Shown here: positions 22,804 to 30,611 of the stretch, piece by piece | Layout: every line of letters starts with the position of its first letter | Numbering within the stretch: the stretch's first letter is position 1 | Origin: Acidimicrobiia bacterium | GTDB taxonomy: Bacteria > Actinomycetota > Acidimicrobiia > Acidimicrobiales > AC-14 | Direction: 5' to 3' | Length of the DNA: 34,415 bases | Assembly: GCA_023265045.1 (NCBI GenBank) | Contig: JAHFUQ010000029.1 | Span: 1-34,415, forward strand | Notes under the pieces: model-generated | Seen by the model: only the letters and a program-made list of their open reading frames with translations | Databases searched by the model: none | What the model was told of the DNA's origin: nothing | Made by a program: the position numbers and the translations under genes

Positions 22804-24594
22804 CTACCCGAGCGCCGCGTATGTCATGGGCTGCTTCATCATCGGGTTGCCGTTCTCGGCGAGGCCGATCAGCTTCTCCAACAGGTCGGCCACGAACTTC
22901 CGGTCCCGCCACTCGGCCGGGATCGCTTCCCACGCGCCGTCGAAGACTTGAAAGAATCCCTCGATGACGGCCGAATCACGGATCGTCACAAAGCGAGTTC
23001 CGGACCCATCCGGAGGTAAACCTACGAAAAACAATGCCGTCTGCGTGCACGACCAATACGACTTCCCGACCGGCACAGGGACCGCGTCGGGGGACTGGAC
23101 GAGTCCCACTTCGTACTGGGTCGAACTGCGCAGGAGCTCGACCACACCACGCATGTGTTCGATGCGATCCTCCTGCGTCAACTCCATCCCACCGAAGAGC
23201 GGATCGTGCTCGACGAAAAGCCGGCCGATGCTCCTGCGGTCGGGTTCGTCGGTCCCCGCGAGGTACGCATGAATGGCCGGGATCGTGCACAGGTGCTGAT
23301 TCAGGTCGATCGTGCTGGACTGAATCGCGTTCCACCTCCGGAGCCGGTTCTCGGTCAGCTTGTCGATGAGGGGAATCTGCTCGTCGGTCGCGACCAGCCG
23401 GAGCCGCGCGGCCAGCTTCAGGGTGAGGTAGGGCTGCATCGTCGCCGCCACCAGGCCCGACTTCAGGAGGACACGGCGGCCCCCTTTGACCGTCGCGTCC
23501 GTCAAAGCCTCGTCAAACACGACCTTCGCCGGAAGCGGCGTGAGCCATTTCCTGGTGTCCTCTTTCGACGCGATCTGGGCTGGCTTCGTAGGGCCTTTCG
23601 GGACGGTCGGCGGATCGTTCGAGTACAGCATTGTGATGATCCGGGTTGCCTTGGCGCGCAAGACGTGGGCGCCACGCGCCAGATTTCGGCACGCCTCGAG
23701 GTACGGCGTTTGCCACGGAAAGTAGGTGCCGGCGGTCCCATTGGCGTACATTTGGAGGACGCCTTGCCCGGGCGCAACGATGAGCTCGACCGCGGATTCA
23801 CCAGCTGACCCATCCGGCGACGAACCGTCACGGGGCAGTGCCAGCGGGAGATACTCGCGGCCGCGGCTGACCAAGGAAACGAGGTCGCGGACGCGGTCAA
23901 TCTGGCGATTGGTGTCCTCCTCGGGGGTCACGAGGTGCACGACCGTCCAACCATGGCCGACGGCGTCTTTGAGCGGCGACTGCCAGTCGAGGTCGGCGCG
24001 CTCGAGCGACGGCGACAGGACGAGCAGCACCGTGTCCAGCTCGGTGTCGCACGACTCCACCGGTTCCGCCGGCGCGGCCGGCGGCCCGGCGTCGGCGGCC
24101 CGCTCGAGCAGGGCGACCGCGTACTGGAGGCAGTGGGTCCGCCCCGTGAGGGAGTGGAACGAGTTGAGCGCGGGGGAGTGTTGCGCGCCCCCCTCGGGCT
24201 TCGCCCGCTCGCCACCGTGATCATCGTCGGCGGGCGACGGGTTCGCCAGTTCCTGGACGAGTCGGGTGGTTGCCCGGCTGGCCGGGCGTTTCATGCTCAA
24301 GGCCCGCTCGATGACGGCGGCGTCGAACGCCGCGACGAGGCTCGGATCGGCTGGCGGCAGCGCCGCCAACTGCTCGACCCAGTTCCGGCTGGGGAACTTT
24401 CGACTACTTTCGCAGTCCGAGATGTAGCTCCGCTGCACGCCCGTGAGCCGGAACAGCTCTGAGACCGATTTCCCGAGCGTTTCCCGGCGCCGTCGGAGCA
24501 GGTCGCCGAACAGCGGCGGCTCCTTCTCGCGGTTGAGCCCGCCAAGGCTCCCCGACCCTGAACCGCGATGCTGCGAAGACGATTCTTTTAGCAC
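22804..24594 (-). CDS. XRE-family regulator with large uncharacterised effector domain
   Basis: About 596 residues. After a polar N-terminus, FGDLLRRRRETLGKSVSELF then RLTGVQRSYISDCESSRKFP is a clear XRE helix-turn-helix (about residues 28-80). The remaining 500 residues match no family I can name. An acidic linker is followed by alpha/beta stretches such as DTVLLVLSPSLERADLDWQS, GWTVVHLVTPEEDTNRQIDR, VELIVAPGQGVLQMYANGTA and LGRGAH-type helices. A C-terminal block (VGKSYWSCTQTALFFVGLPP, RFVTIRDSAVIEGFFQVFDG) looks like a conserved sensor or effector domain. GTG 24594, preceded by a GGGGG run 8 nt upstream, is the best start. The promoter region carries repeated AGTG boxes, which suggests autoregulation. 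Confidence 0.75.
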   Translation of the reverse strand: MLKESSSQHRGSGSGSLGGLNREKEPPLFGDLLRRRRETLGKSVSELFRLTGVQRSYISDCESSRKFPSRNWVEQLAALPPADPSLVAAFDAAVIERALSMKRPASRATTRLVQELANPSPADDDHGGERAKPEGGAQHSPALNSFHSLTGRTHCLQYAVALLERAADAGPPAAPAEPVESCDTELDTVLLVLSPSLERADLDWQSPLKDAVGHGWTVVHLVTPEEDTNRQIDRVRDLVSLVSRGREYLPLALPRDGSSPDGSAGESAVELIVAPGQGVLQMYANGTAGTYFPWQTPYLEACRNLARGAHVLRAKATRIITMLYSNDPPTVPKGPTKPAQIASKEDTRKWLTPLPAKVVFDEALTDATVKGGRRVLLKSGLVAATMQPYLTLKLAARLRLVATDEQIPLIDKLTENRLRRWNAIQSSTIDLNQHLCTIPAIHAYLAGTDEPDRRSIGRLFVEHDPLFGGMELTQEDRIEHMRGVVELLRSSTQYEVGLVQSPDAVPVPVGKSYWSCTQTALFFVGLPPDGSGTRFVTIRDSAVIEGFFQVFDGAWEAIPAEWRDRKFVADLLEKLIGLAENGNPMMKQPMTYAALG

Positions 24595-24630
24595 GCGCCC
24601 GGCCCCCTGTGGATCATCCGCCCGCCACCA

Positions 24631-24680
24631 AGTGCGGACGCTAGTGACAGAAGTGATGGTGACGCAAGTGTCAAGTGTAA
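24631..24680 (-). promoter_or_regulatory. Promoter with tandem AGTG boxes for the XRE regulator
   Basis: AGTG occurs on plus at 24631, 24643, 24652, 24667 and 24674, with GGTGACG at about 24658, all in one orientation. On minus, TTGCGT (24667-24662), an 18-bp spacer and TAGCGT (24643-24638) form a reasonable promoter about 40 nt upstream of GTG 24594. The boxes cover the -35, spacer and -10, as expected for a repressor or cooperative operator. Confidence 0.5.
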
Positions 24681-24884
24681 ACCTCTCGGAGTGAGCGCAG
24701 CAACGCGTCGGGTGCTCATAGGGTGCCAGATTCCGTTCAGTCTCCGGGGAACTTACCCTCGATGCACCCGATCCGCTCGGGGCTGTGCCCTTGCGTTGGC
24801 CGGTCGGCGGCCGCTCCTGGGCGGGAAACCGGCCCTGCAACCTGCAACCGCCAGGCGCAGGTGGCGCAGCGCCGCAGGAGGTGT

Positions 24885-24890
24885 TAAGTT
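24885..24890 (+). promoter_or_regulatory. Extended -10 of the small-peptide transcript
   Basis: TGTTAAGTT (24882-24890) is an extended -10 (TGN + TAAGTT). Transcription should start near 24897, giving a leader of about 149 nt before the peptide's GTG at 25046. A GTG lies exactly at 24897, so a leaderless upstream ORF (24897-25175) reading through the leader is possible. Confidence 0.5.
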
Positions 24891-24896
24891 CCAGCC

Positions 24897-25048
24897 GTGG
24901 ACGCGGATCAGCAAGGCTCTAGGCAAGCCAGGCGCCGACCCGCGTTCCGTTCGGAACAGACGAGGGCCCGCGTGGTTCCGCAGGCCTCCCGCGTTGACAC
25001 CGGCAGTCTGTCACGTGGGCCCTCCAGAGTCGAGGAGGAGCCCACGTG
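24897..25048 (+). promoter_or_regulatory. Two-state 5' leader that can hide the SD and start codon
   Basis: Sequestering form: CACGTGGGC (25012-25020) pairs with GCCCACGTG (25040-25048) and CCTCC (25021-25025) pairs with GGAGG (25034-25038). This is a 14-bp stem with one bulged A and an 8-nt loop, and it hides both the SD and the GTG. Alternative form: GAGGGCCCGCGTG (24962-24974) pairs over 13 bp, with one G-U, with 25012-25024, freeing SD and start. Upstream, ACGCGG/CCGCGT (24901-24906, 24940-24945) encloses a GGCT/AGCC hairpin, and GTTCC-GTTC-GGAAC (24944-24957) follows, a possible sensor region. No known riboswitch class is recognised. Confidence 0.65.
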
Positions 25049-25183
25049 GATGCCATCGAGACCAAGGCCGGGGGGCGCTCGCGCGCCGTTGGCCTCAGAG
25101 TTGGCCTTGTCAGCTTCGCCGTTGTGGCGATCCAGGTCGCGACCGTCGTCACGGCCTGGGCCAATGGGTGCGTAAATGGTTAG
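25046..25183 (+). CDS. 45-residue single-pass membrane peptide
   Basis: A short gene starting at GTG 25046 with GGAGGAG 7 nt upstream. The peptide has a hydrophilic, basic N-terminus (VDAIETKAGGRSRAVGLR), one hydrophobic helix (VGLVSFAVVAIQVATVVTAW) and a short tail ANGCVNG with one Cys. Its SD and start codon are buried in a 14-bp hairpin, so translation should be off by default. It lies between two large regulators: divergent from the XRE gene and convergent, 7 nt apart, with the XRE-NB-ARC-TPR gene. Size, one helix and repressed translation resemble type I toxins or small membrane signalling peptides, but I recognise no family. Overlapping frames are less convincing. Confidence 0.6.
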   Translation: MDAIETKAGGRSRAVGLRVGLVSFAVVAIQVATVVTAWANGCVNG

Positions 25184-25190
25184 CGCGTAG

Positions 25191-27659
25191 CTAACTGTTC
25201 AAACGGGCCTTCAGCACCGGGGCCCGTGGGGCGGAGGCCGGGGCGGAGTCGCCCCGGCCTCCGTTCGGTTCGTCGTGCGCCAGGGCCACCGCGTCCTCCA
25301 GGCTCAACGTCCGGCCAAAGGCGAGGTGCCGGGTGCACGCGCCCCCGTCGAGGCGGCGACGGCAGACGGCCAGCGCCTCGGCGTGGAGGTCCTCGTCGTC
25401 CGCCAGCGAGGCCCCCAACCGCGCCAGCTCCGCCTCGGCCGCGCCCAGCAGCCGGGCGGCGCGATGGTGGCGGCCGTCGAGGTTGGCGAGCGTCGCCAGC
25501 ACGATCAAGCTCTCGGCGGCGCGCCGGCCTTCGCCCACGTGCCCGAACACGCTCAGCGCGTCGAGCTGTCGTTGCTGCGCCTCGGCGTGACGGCCCATGC
25601 GCATGGCGATGCGCCCGAGGGCGGCCTCGGTGATGGCGAGCCCGCGGACGTCGCGGAGGTCCCGCTGCACGCGGCGGCACGCCGCCATCCACTCGGTGGC
25701 CTCGGCGTAGTTGGCGAGCTGCTCGCTGAGAAATCCCAGGTTGCTGAGGCATCGCGCCTCGTTGAAGGCGTCCTTCACTTGGCGGAAGAGCGCGGCCGAC
25801 CGGATCCAAAGGTCGCAGGCGCGATCGAACTCGCCCCGCCGTCGGGAGATCCAGCCTTGGCCGACCAGGGCCGACGCCTCTCCGCGGCGGTCGCCCAGCT
25901 CGAGGTAGCGGGCGAGCGCGTTGGCGAAGCAGTCGTCGGCCTCGTCCAGGCGGTCGAGTTGATCGGCGAGGGCGCCCTTGTTCAACCACGCGAGGGCAGC
26001 CACGTCGCTGAGCCCCAACTCGTCGGCCAGCGCCAACGCGCCGTCGAGCGCCGTCCCGGCGTCGTCGAACCTTCCGAGGACCCAGCCCAGGGAGCCGGCC
26101 GCGGCGAGGGCGGCGGCCCGGGCCGGCGTCGGCGCCGGCGCGGCCGCCAGCGCTTGGTCCAACCATCGCGCCCCCGTGGGCAGGGCGCGCAAGAGCAAGT
26201 ATCGCCAGAGGCAGGTCGACAGCTCGAGGGCGGCGTGCGGGTTGTGGACGAGCGCCCAGTCGAACGCCGCCCGCAGGTTCTCGAAGTCCGCCGCCAGCGC
26301 GTCGGCGCACCCAACCTGGTCGCCCCCGAGGAGCCCCTTGCCCTTGTCGGCTGCGAAGCGCAGGAAGAAGGCGAGGTGCGCCTGGCGGGCGCTTTCGGCT
26401 TCACCCGACTCAACGAGTCGTGCCAGGGCGAAGGCCCGGATCGTCGCCAGGAACTCGAAGCGGGGCCCGCCGGGCGCATCCGGCCGGGCGTTGAGCAGGC
26501 TTTGGCGCGACAGGCTGGCGAGATGGCGCCAACTGTCGCCGGTTCCGCAGACGGCCGTCGCGGCGTCGGCGCTGCAGCCGCCTGCAAACACGGCGAGGCG
26601 GGCGAAGGTTCGCTGCTCGTCGGCGTCGAGCAGGCTCCAGCTCCAACCGATCGCACTCGACAGCGTCGACTGGTGCGAGGGCAGGTCCACCGGCGCCACC
26701 CCGGCCGCGTCCATCTCGTCGAGGGTGAGGTCGATTCGGTTGGGGTCGGTCGTGCGCACCAGGCCGGCGGCGAGGACGATGGCGAGCGGGATGCCGTCCA
26801 GCCGGGCGCAGGCACGGGCCACCGCGTGGCGGTTGTCCTCGGTCAGCCGGAAGGGCGGCCACGCCATGACCGCCCGGGTGACGAACAACTCGACGGCCGC
26901 GCAGCCTGCGACCTCATCGAGCGACGCGCCGCCGTCGACGTCAGGCACCCGGAGCGGCGCCAGCGCGTAGAGGTGCTCGCCCACCAGCCCCAGCGGCTCA
27001 CGGCTCGTGACGAGCACCGAGATGCGGGGGGCCTCGGTCAACAGCCGGACGACGAATCCGCTCGCGGCCTTGACGTGCTCCCAGTTGTCGAGGACCACCA
27101 GGGCATGCTGGGGCCTCCAGTGGTTCACGACCGCGTCCGCCGGGTCGACGTCGTTGCGGTCGTCGAGGCCGAGCGCGCGCTGGATGTGCGACGTGACATC
27201 GCCCGCGTCCTGAATCTCGAGCAGCGAGATCCAGGACGCGCCGGAGAGGAAGCGCGCGTCGAGGCGGTTCGCGACCTCCATGGCGAGGCGCGTCTTGCCG
27301 ATCCCGGGCGGCCCGACGAGGGTCACGCAGCGGGCCGGCCCTGTCAGCATCGACACGATCCGCTCAACGTCGATGTCGCGACCGACAAGCGTGTCGGACG
27401 GCGAGGGAAGTGAGCTATGGCAGCCGCCGGCCGTCGACGCGTGCAGAAGCGTTTCCGGCGGTTGGCCGGCGACCTGCGACAGTCGGGCGAGGAACTGGCG
27501 CGACGGCGGCCGGGCGCCGCCCTCGATCTTCACCAGGTACGTGACGTCATAGCCGAGTGTGTCCGCGAGGTCCTTCTGGGTAAGGCGACGGTCGTGCCGC
27601 CACGATCGAAGCCACACGCCAAACTCGCGTTCCCGCACTGCCTCCGCGCCCCCCGTCAT
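25191..27659 (-). CDS. XRE-NB-ARC (STAND)-TPR transcriptional regulator
   Basis: About 822 residues. The N-terminal XRE helix-turn-helix reads FGVWLRSWRHDRRLTQKDLA then DTLGYDVTYLVKIEGGARPP. A STAND/NB-ARC ATPase follows: Walker A VGPPGIGKTRLA (about 116-123), Walker B ALVVLDNWEHV, sensor LVTSREPLGL and the GIPLAIVLAAGLV motif. The last 350 residues are TPR-like repeats (WLNKGALADQLDRLDEADDC, LVGQGWISRRRGEFDRACDL, CLSNLGFLSEQLANYAEATE). This AfsR/MalT-like design senses a ligand or partner on the TPR arch and switches by ATP. ATG 27659 is preferred, with AGGTGAGG just upstream, over GTG 27668. Its target and ligand are unknown; the neighbouring small peptide is a candidate ligand. Confidence 0.92.
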   Translation of the reverse strand: MTGGAEAVREREFGVWLRSWRHDRRLTQKDLADTLGYDVTYLVKIEGGARPPSRQFLARLSQVAGQPPETLLHASTAGGCHSSLPSPSDTLVGRDIDVERIVSMLTGPARCVTLVGPPGIGKTRLAMEVANRLDARFLSGASWISLLEIQDAGDVTSHIQRALGLDDRNDVDPADAVVNHWRPQHALVVLDNWEHVKAASGFVVRLLTEAPRISVLVTSREPLGLVGEHLYALAPLRVPDVDGGASLDEVAGCAAVELFVTRAVMAWPPFRLTEDNRHAVARACARLDGIPLAIVLAAGLVRTTDPNRIDLTLDEMDAAGVAPVDLPSHQSTLSSAIGWSWSLLDADEQRTFARLAVFAGGCSADAATAVCGTGDSWRHLASLSRQSLLNARPDAPGGPRFEFLATIRAFALARLVESGEAESARQAHLAFFLRFAADKGKGLLGGDQVGCADALAADFENLRAAFDWALVHNPHAALELSTCLWRYLLLRALPTGARWLDQALAAAPAPTPARAAALAAAGSLGWVLGRFDDAGTALDGALALADELGLSDVAALAWLNKGALADQLDRLDEADDCFANALARYLELGDRRGEASALVGQGWISRRRGEFDRACDLWIRSAALFRQVKDAFNEARCLSNLGFLSEQLANYAEATEWMAACRRVQRDLRDVRGLAITEAALGRIAMRMGRHAEAQQRQLDALSVFGHVGEGRRAAESLIVLATLANLDGRHHRAARLLGAAEAELARLGASLADDEDLHAEALAVCRRRLDGGACTRHLAFGRTLSLEDAVALAHDEPNGGRGDSAPASAPRAPVLKARLNS

Positions 27660-27894
27660 GCGCCTCACCTTCCACGTGCGTCGTTGCCCCCGGCCACGTC
27701 CGGTGACGAGCGCGCGTGGCGGTAGTGCCGCGAAAATGTCGTGCGCCGTCGCCTGACTCCCGTATTCCAGCGCGCCGCGGACTTGCAGTCAAACGCCCCC
27801 GGAAATGGGTTAGGGGATTTCCTTCACGGCGGCGCGCACCTAGGGGCTTCTCCTGGTTGTCTCAGTTTGTCTCTTCCGCGTCGAGGCCGGTGTC

Positions 27895-27907
27895 GGTGAT
27901 GATCACC
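27895..27907. promoter_or_regulatory. Perfect dyad, candidate operator
   Basis: GGTGAT-G-ATCACC is a perfect 6+1+6 inverted repeat about 240 bp upstream of the XRE-NB-ARC-TPR start and 700 bp upstream of the first LuxR gene. Its owner is unknown. Confidence 0.4.
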
Positions 27908-28526
27908 ACAACTCCGGCAACGACGGACGCGGAGTTCGGCGAGAGCGCGGGATGCCGGGGCCGAACGGCGATGGCACTGCCATTCCGTGCTCATCGCCGC
28001 GGCACGGACACCGCCAGGTGCCCTTAGGGGTAAGTATTTAATGAAGGTGGGCTGACAGAAATCAATCTCGGGTTGGAGTGGGGTCCTCGATGAAAGAACC
28101 GTGCGCTTTGCGCCCGCCAACTGCACCGTATACGTTGCCAACCTTTAACGGCGTGCGCTGGAACGGTGGCCGGGGTTCACCCGGCGGCGCGTGGGGAGGT
28201 GTGTCGGTCATGCCGAAGGTTGGCGCTCAACGGCAGTTGAGGCGCTCGGCGCAAGCCTGGGGCAGGTCTGCGCAGGTGGAGCGCCATGTTGGCGGGGGGC
28301 TGCCTTCGGCGCGGGTCCCTCACCGTGACCACGGCGGGCACGCCGGCGGATCGGCGCGGGGATGGAGCGGATGCGGGTGCGTGGCCCGCCAACCGCGGAA
28401 TGTCACCCCGGGTGCAAATAGTCTTTCCCTAGGGGTTGATCCCACCGCACTTACCGATCATGCGCGACTCATCGTCAGGCCGCGGCAACGCTGCGTTCAT
28501 TGGGAAGGGCGCGGTGCCCGGTATAT

Positions 28527-28556
28527 GTTGACGACAACTAGGGAGTTCCGTAGCGC
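28527..28556 (+). promoter_or_regulatory. Candidate promoter of the first LuxR gene
   Basis: TTGACG (28528-28533), a 17-bp spacer and TAGCGC (28551-28556) predict a start near 28563 and a leader of about 40 nt. The -35 lies inside the dyad GTTG-ACGA-CAAC (28527-28538), a possible operator. The -10 matches only partly. Confidence 0.45.
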
Positions 28557-28603
28557 AGGTTGGCTGGGGCGCACCGGTCCGGTATCGAGCGGGAGGACTT
28601 GAC

Positions 28604-29242
28604 GTGGTTGCGTGTGTCGGAGTTCAGCAGCATTTACGTCTGTTTCGCGACGGCCTCGGCCTGCTCTTGGACCAAGAGGACGACATCGAAGTCGTCGGCA
28701 TCGTGCGCACCGCGGAGGAGCTGGTGTCGCTCTGTAACGAGCGCCGGCCTGAGGTGGTCGTGCTCGACGCCGCCGCCCCCGACGGGGATGTCGCCCGCGT
28801 TGCGACCGCCCTGCACCGGGCTTTTCCGAGCATGAAGGTGATCGGGTTGACCGTGGGCGCACCGAGGCCCGCGGAGACTGTGCGGGCTCGCCGGTGTGGC
28901 ATCAGCGCGCTGGTGTCGCGCGCGGGCGGCATGGCCGAGATCCTGGGCGCCATCCGCAACACCAACCGCCACGTCACGCGGATGCAACCGCTCGCCGCGG
29001 CCGCGAACCAAGGCACGCCCCCGCCAGCCCCGACCGTGCTCACCGAGCGCGAGGTCATGGTGCTCAAACTGGTCGGCGCCGGCTGCACGTCGCGCGAGAT
29101 CTCCACTCACCTCGAGATCAGCCACAAGACGGTCGAGAACCACAAGCAACGTATCTTCCGCAAGCTCGGGGTGCAGAACCAGGCTCACGCGGTGTCGGTC
29201 GCGATGCGAGCGGGCCAGCTCCGGCCCGATCGCATCGGGTGA
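28604..29242 (+). CDS. LuxR-type regulator 1, degenerate receiver domain
   Basis: A 212-residue protein with NarL/FixJ layout. The GTG at 28604 has GGGAGGA 6 nt upstream. The N-terminal half follows a receiver fold (RLFRDGLGLLLDQEDDIEVV, PEVVVLDAAAPDGDVARVAT, MKVIGLTVGAPRPAETVRAR), but the acidic pair that should precede the first helix reads GVQQ, and the conserved Lys after strand 5 is missing (ISALVSRAGG). The Asp in VVVLDAAAP is kept. The C-terminal GerE helix-turn-helix is intact: LTEREVMVLKLVGAGCTSRE, then HKTVENHKQRIFRKLGVQNQ. Normal Mg2+-dependent phosphorylation looks unlikely. The second LuxR gene overlaps its stop by 4 nt. Confidence 0.88.
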   Translation: MVACVGVQQHLRLFRDGLGLLLDQEDDIEVVGIVRTAEELVSLCNERRPEVVVLDAAAPDGDVARVATALHRAFPSMKVIGLTVGAPRPAETVRARRCGISALVSRAGGMAEILGAIRNTNRHVTRMQPLAAAANQGTPPPAPTVLTEREVMVLKLVGAGCTSREISTHLEISHKTVENHKQRIFRKLGVQNQAHAVSVAMRAGQLRPDRIG

Positions 29243-29868
29243 CGTCGCCGCGGGCGTGTAGCGCCTTGTCGGCCGCGTTGGAGGAGGTTTCCCTCGCCGT
29301 GGGCCTCGCCGGCAGCCCCGGCTTGGCCATCGAGTTCTTCCGGCACATGCTCCGCACCGCGGGCGTCTTGGTCGCCGGGGAGGACACGGAGCCCTCGCTG
29401 GCGCGCGTGGCGGTGCTGGTCGATCCCCAGCCGGAGCACTGGACCGCAGCCAAGGCAGCGGCCCCTCCCATCGTGGTGGTCTTCAGCGAGCCGGCCAACG
29501 ACGCCGACGCATTGGACGCCCTCCTCGCCGGAGCGGAGGCGGTGCTCCACGGCAACAGCCCGCCCGCGGAGGTCCTCGCCGTGCTCGACGCGGTCGGCCA
29601 GGGTGGCACGGTCCTCGACACGATCCAGGCGCGGGCCCTCGTCGACGTGGCCCGTACGGCTGCGTCCCAAGCCCCCATCGCGCTGAGCAAGCGGGAGGGG
29701 GAGATCCTGGCGTCCATCGCGACAGGCGACGCGGTGAAGCAGACGGCGCGGGTGCTGGGCATCTCGCCGAAGACGGTGGAGAACATCCAGAGCCGGCTGT
29801 TCCGCAAGCTCGGCGTGCGCAACCGGGCCCAAGCTGTCGCCCGGGCGCACGAGCTGGGCATGCTCTGA
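29239..29868 (+). CDS. LuxR-type regulator 2, receiver remnant
   Basis: A 209-residue protein starting at GTG 29239, overlapping the previous stop (GTGA). The N-terminal 135 residues keep alternating strands and helices (ARVAVLVDPQPEHWTAAKAA, PPIVVVFSEPANDADALDAL, LAGAEAVLHGNSPPAEVLAV) but none of the receiver acidic or Lys residues can be placed. The C-terminus is a full LuxR helix-turn-helix: LSKREGEILASIATGDAVKQ, then SPKTVENIQSRLFRKLGVRN. It must sense something other than phosphate, or act through heterodimers with its neighbours (inference). It ends 77 bp before the third regulator. Confidence 0.85.
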   Translation: MTSPRACSALSAALEEVSLAVGLAGSPGLAIEFFRHMLRTAGVLVAGEDTEPSLARVAVLVDPQPEHWTAAKAAAPPIVVVFSEPANDADALDALLAGAEAVLHGNSPPAEVLAVLDAVGQGGTVLDTIQARALVDVARTAASQAPIALSKREGEILASIATGDAVKQTARVLGISPKTVENIQSRLFRKLGVRNRAQAVARAHELGML

Positions 29869-29875
29869 GCCCATA

Positions 29876-29936
29876 ACCCCCATGGCCGATAGGGGGCCAA
29901 CTCCCCTGGGCGCCCATCCGGACGAGTCCCTACCGT
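29876..29936 (+). promoter_or_regulatory. Promoter box of the third LuxR gene, ACCCC-GGGGG-TCCCCTGG type
   Basis: A 34-bp block (29876-29909) has ACCCC, then GGGGG 11 nt later, then TCCCCTGG 5 nt after that. TACCGT (29931-29936) follows 21 nt downstream as -10, and ATG 29946 is 9 nt further, so the mRNA is nearly leaderless. The same block with the same internal spacing occurs upstream of the Wzz/BY-kinase gene. The GGGG/CCCC arms form overlapping dyads such as AGGGG-N7-CCCCT. Confidence 0.5.
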
Positions 29937-29945
29937 TCTTGGTGA

Positions 29946-30611
29946 ATGAGCGGCCCGCGGGTTGTCTTTGCCCATGACGACCGGCTTGTCCTCGAGATTC
30001 TGAGAAGCGTCAGCGCGGGCCACGGTGTCGAGGTTGTCGGGGAGGCCTCGACCTACGCCGGCCTCGTTCAGGAGGCTGCGATCACGGCGCCCGACGTGGT
30101 CGTCGCGGCTGATCGGATCGGGGACTCGATGGTCGAGGACGCCCTCGACGCCCTGGCGGAAACGGGCGCCCGGGTCATCGTCATTTCGGCCGATCTTTCT
30201 CCCGACCGGCCCGGCTGGCTTCTCCTCCAGAACGTGGCCGGGTACCTCTCCTACGACACCGCCCCCGACGACGTCGTGAACGGCATCCTCGCCGTGGCGC
30301 GCGGCGAAACCGTGGTGACGCCCGAGGTGCTCGCGCTCATCCTCCATCAGTGGCGGCGCTTCCGATCGCAGCCCGTCGCCCTGGGCGCCCGGCGCCGGCC
30401 CGTCCTCACGCCGCGCGAACTTGACATCCTCACGGCCATGACCGACGGCCTCGGCGCCAAGGCGATCGCAGCCCAGCTCGGCGTGGCCATCAAGACCGTC
30501 GAGAACCACAAGATCCGAATCTTCGACAAGCTCGGCGTGCGGAGCCACGCCCACGCCGTCACCGTCGCGCTGGCCTACGGATTGGCGCGTGCGCCCGAGC
30601 CGTGTCCCTGA
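29946..30611 (+). CDS. LuxR-type regulator 3, atypical receiver domain
   Basis: A 221-residue protein. The receiver-like half starts VVFAHDDRLVLEILRSVSAG, so the acidic pair is present. The phosphoacceptor strand reads PDVVVAADRIGDS, with the Asp one position later than normal, and the conserved Lys position is Ser-Tyr (GYLSYDTAPDDV). The helix-turn-helix is intact (LTPRELDILTAMTDGLGAKA, then IKTVENHKIRIFDKLGVRSH). ATG 29946 lies 9 nt after the -10. The DUF4012 gene overlaps its 3' end by 10 nt, so this regulator and the DUF4012 protein are co-translated, linking the array to surface or polysaccharide functions. Confidence 0.88.
   Translation: MSGPRVVFAHDDRLVLEILRSVSAGHGVEVVGEASTYAGLVQEAAITAPDVVVAADRIGDSMVEDALDALAETGARVIVISADLSPDRPGWLLLQNVAGYLSYDTAPDDVVNGILAVARGETVVTPEVLALILHQWRRFRSQPVALGARRRPVLTPRELDILTAMTDGLGAKAIAAQLGVAIKTVENHKIRIFDKLGVRSHAHAVTVALAYGLARAPEPCP

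Larger units (their letters stand above)
27660..28603. other. Long intergenic region with regulatory motifs, no convincing gene
   Basis: Both strands contain open frames here, but their codon use and composition are unlike the neighbours. The region is less GC-rich in parts (28021-28150) and carries the dyad GGTGAT-G-ATCACC (27895-27907), TAGGGG motifs at 27811, 27841, 28025 and 28430, and a promoter for the first LuxR gene. It probably holds the promoters of two divergent regulators, and perhaps an unrecognised RNA. Confidence 0.6.

Noticed and set aside
24897-25175. Leaderless 92-codon plus ORF through the peptide leader
   Set aside because: Position after the -10 is good, but the protein is Arg/Pro/Ser-rich without a domain. 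It may be translated as a regulatory upstream ORF, but I do not call it a gene.
27824-28602. Open frames of about 105 and 174 codons on either strand in the intergenic region
   Set aside because: Codon use and composition are unlike the neighbours, no SD or -10 fits, and no domain is visible.
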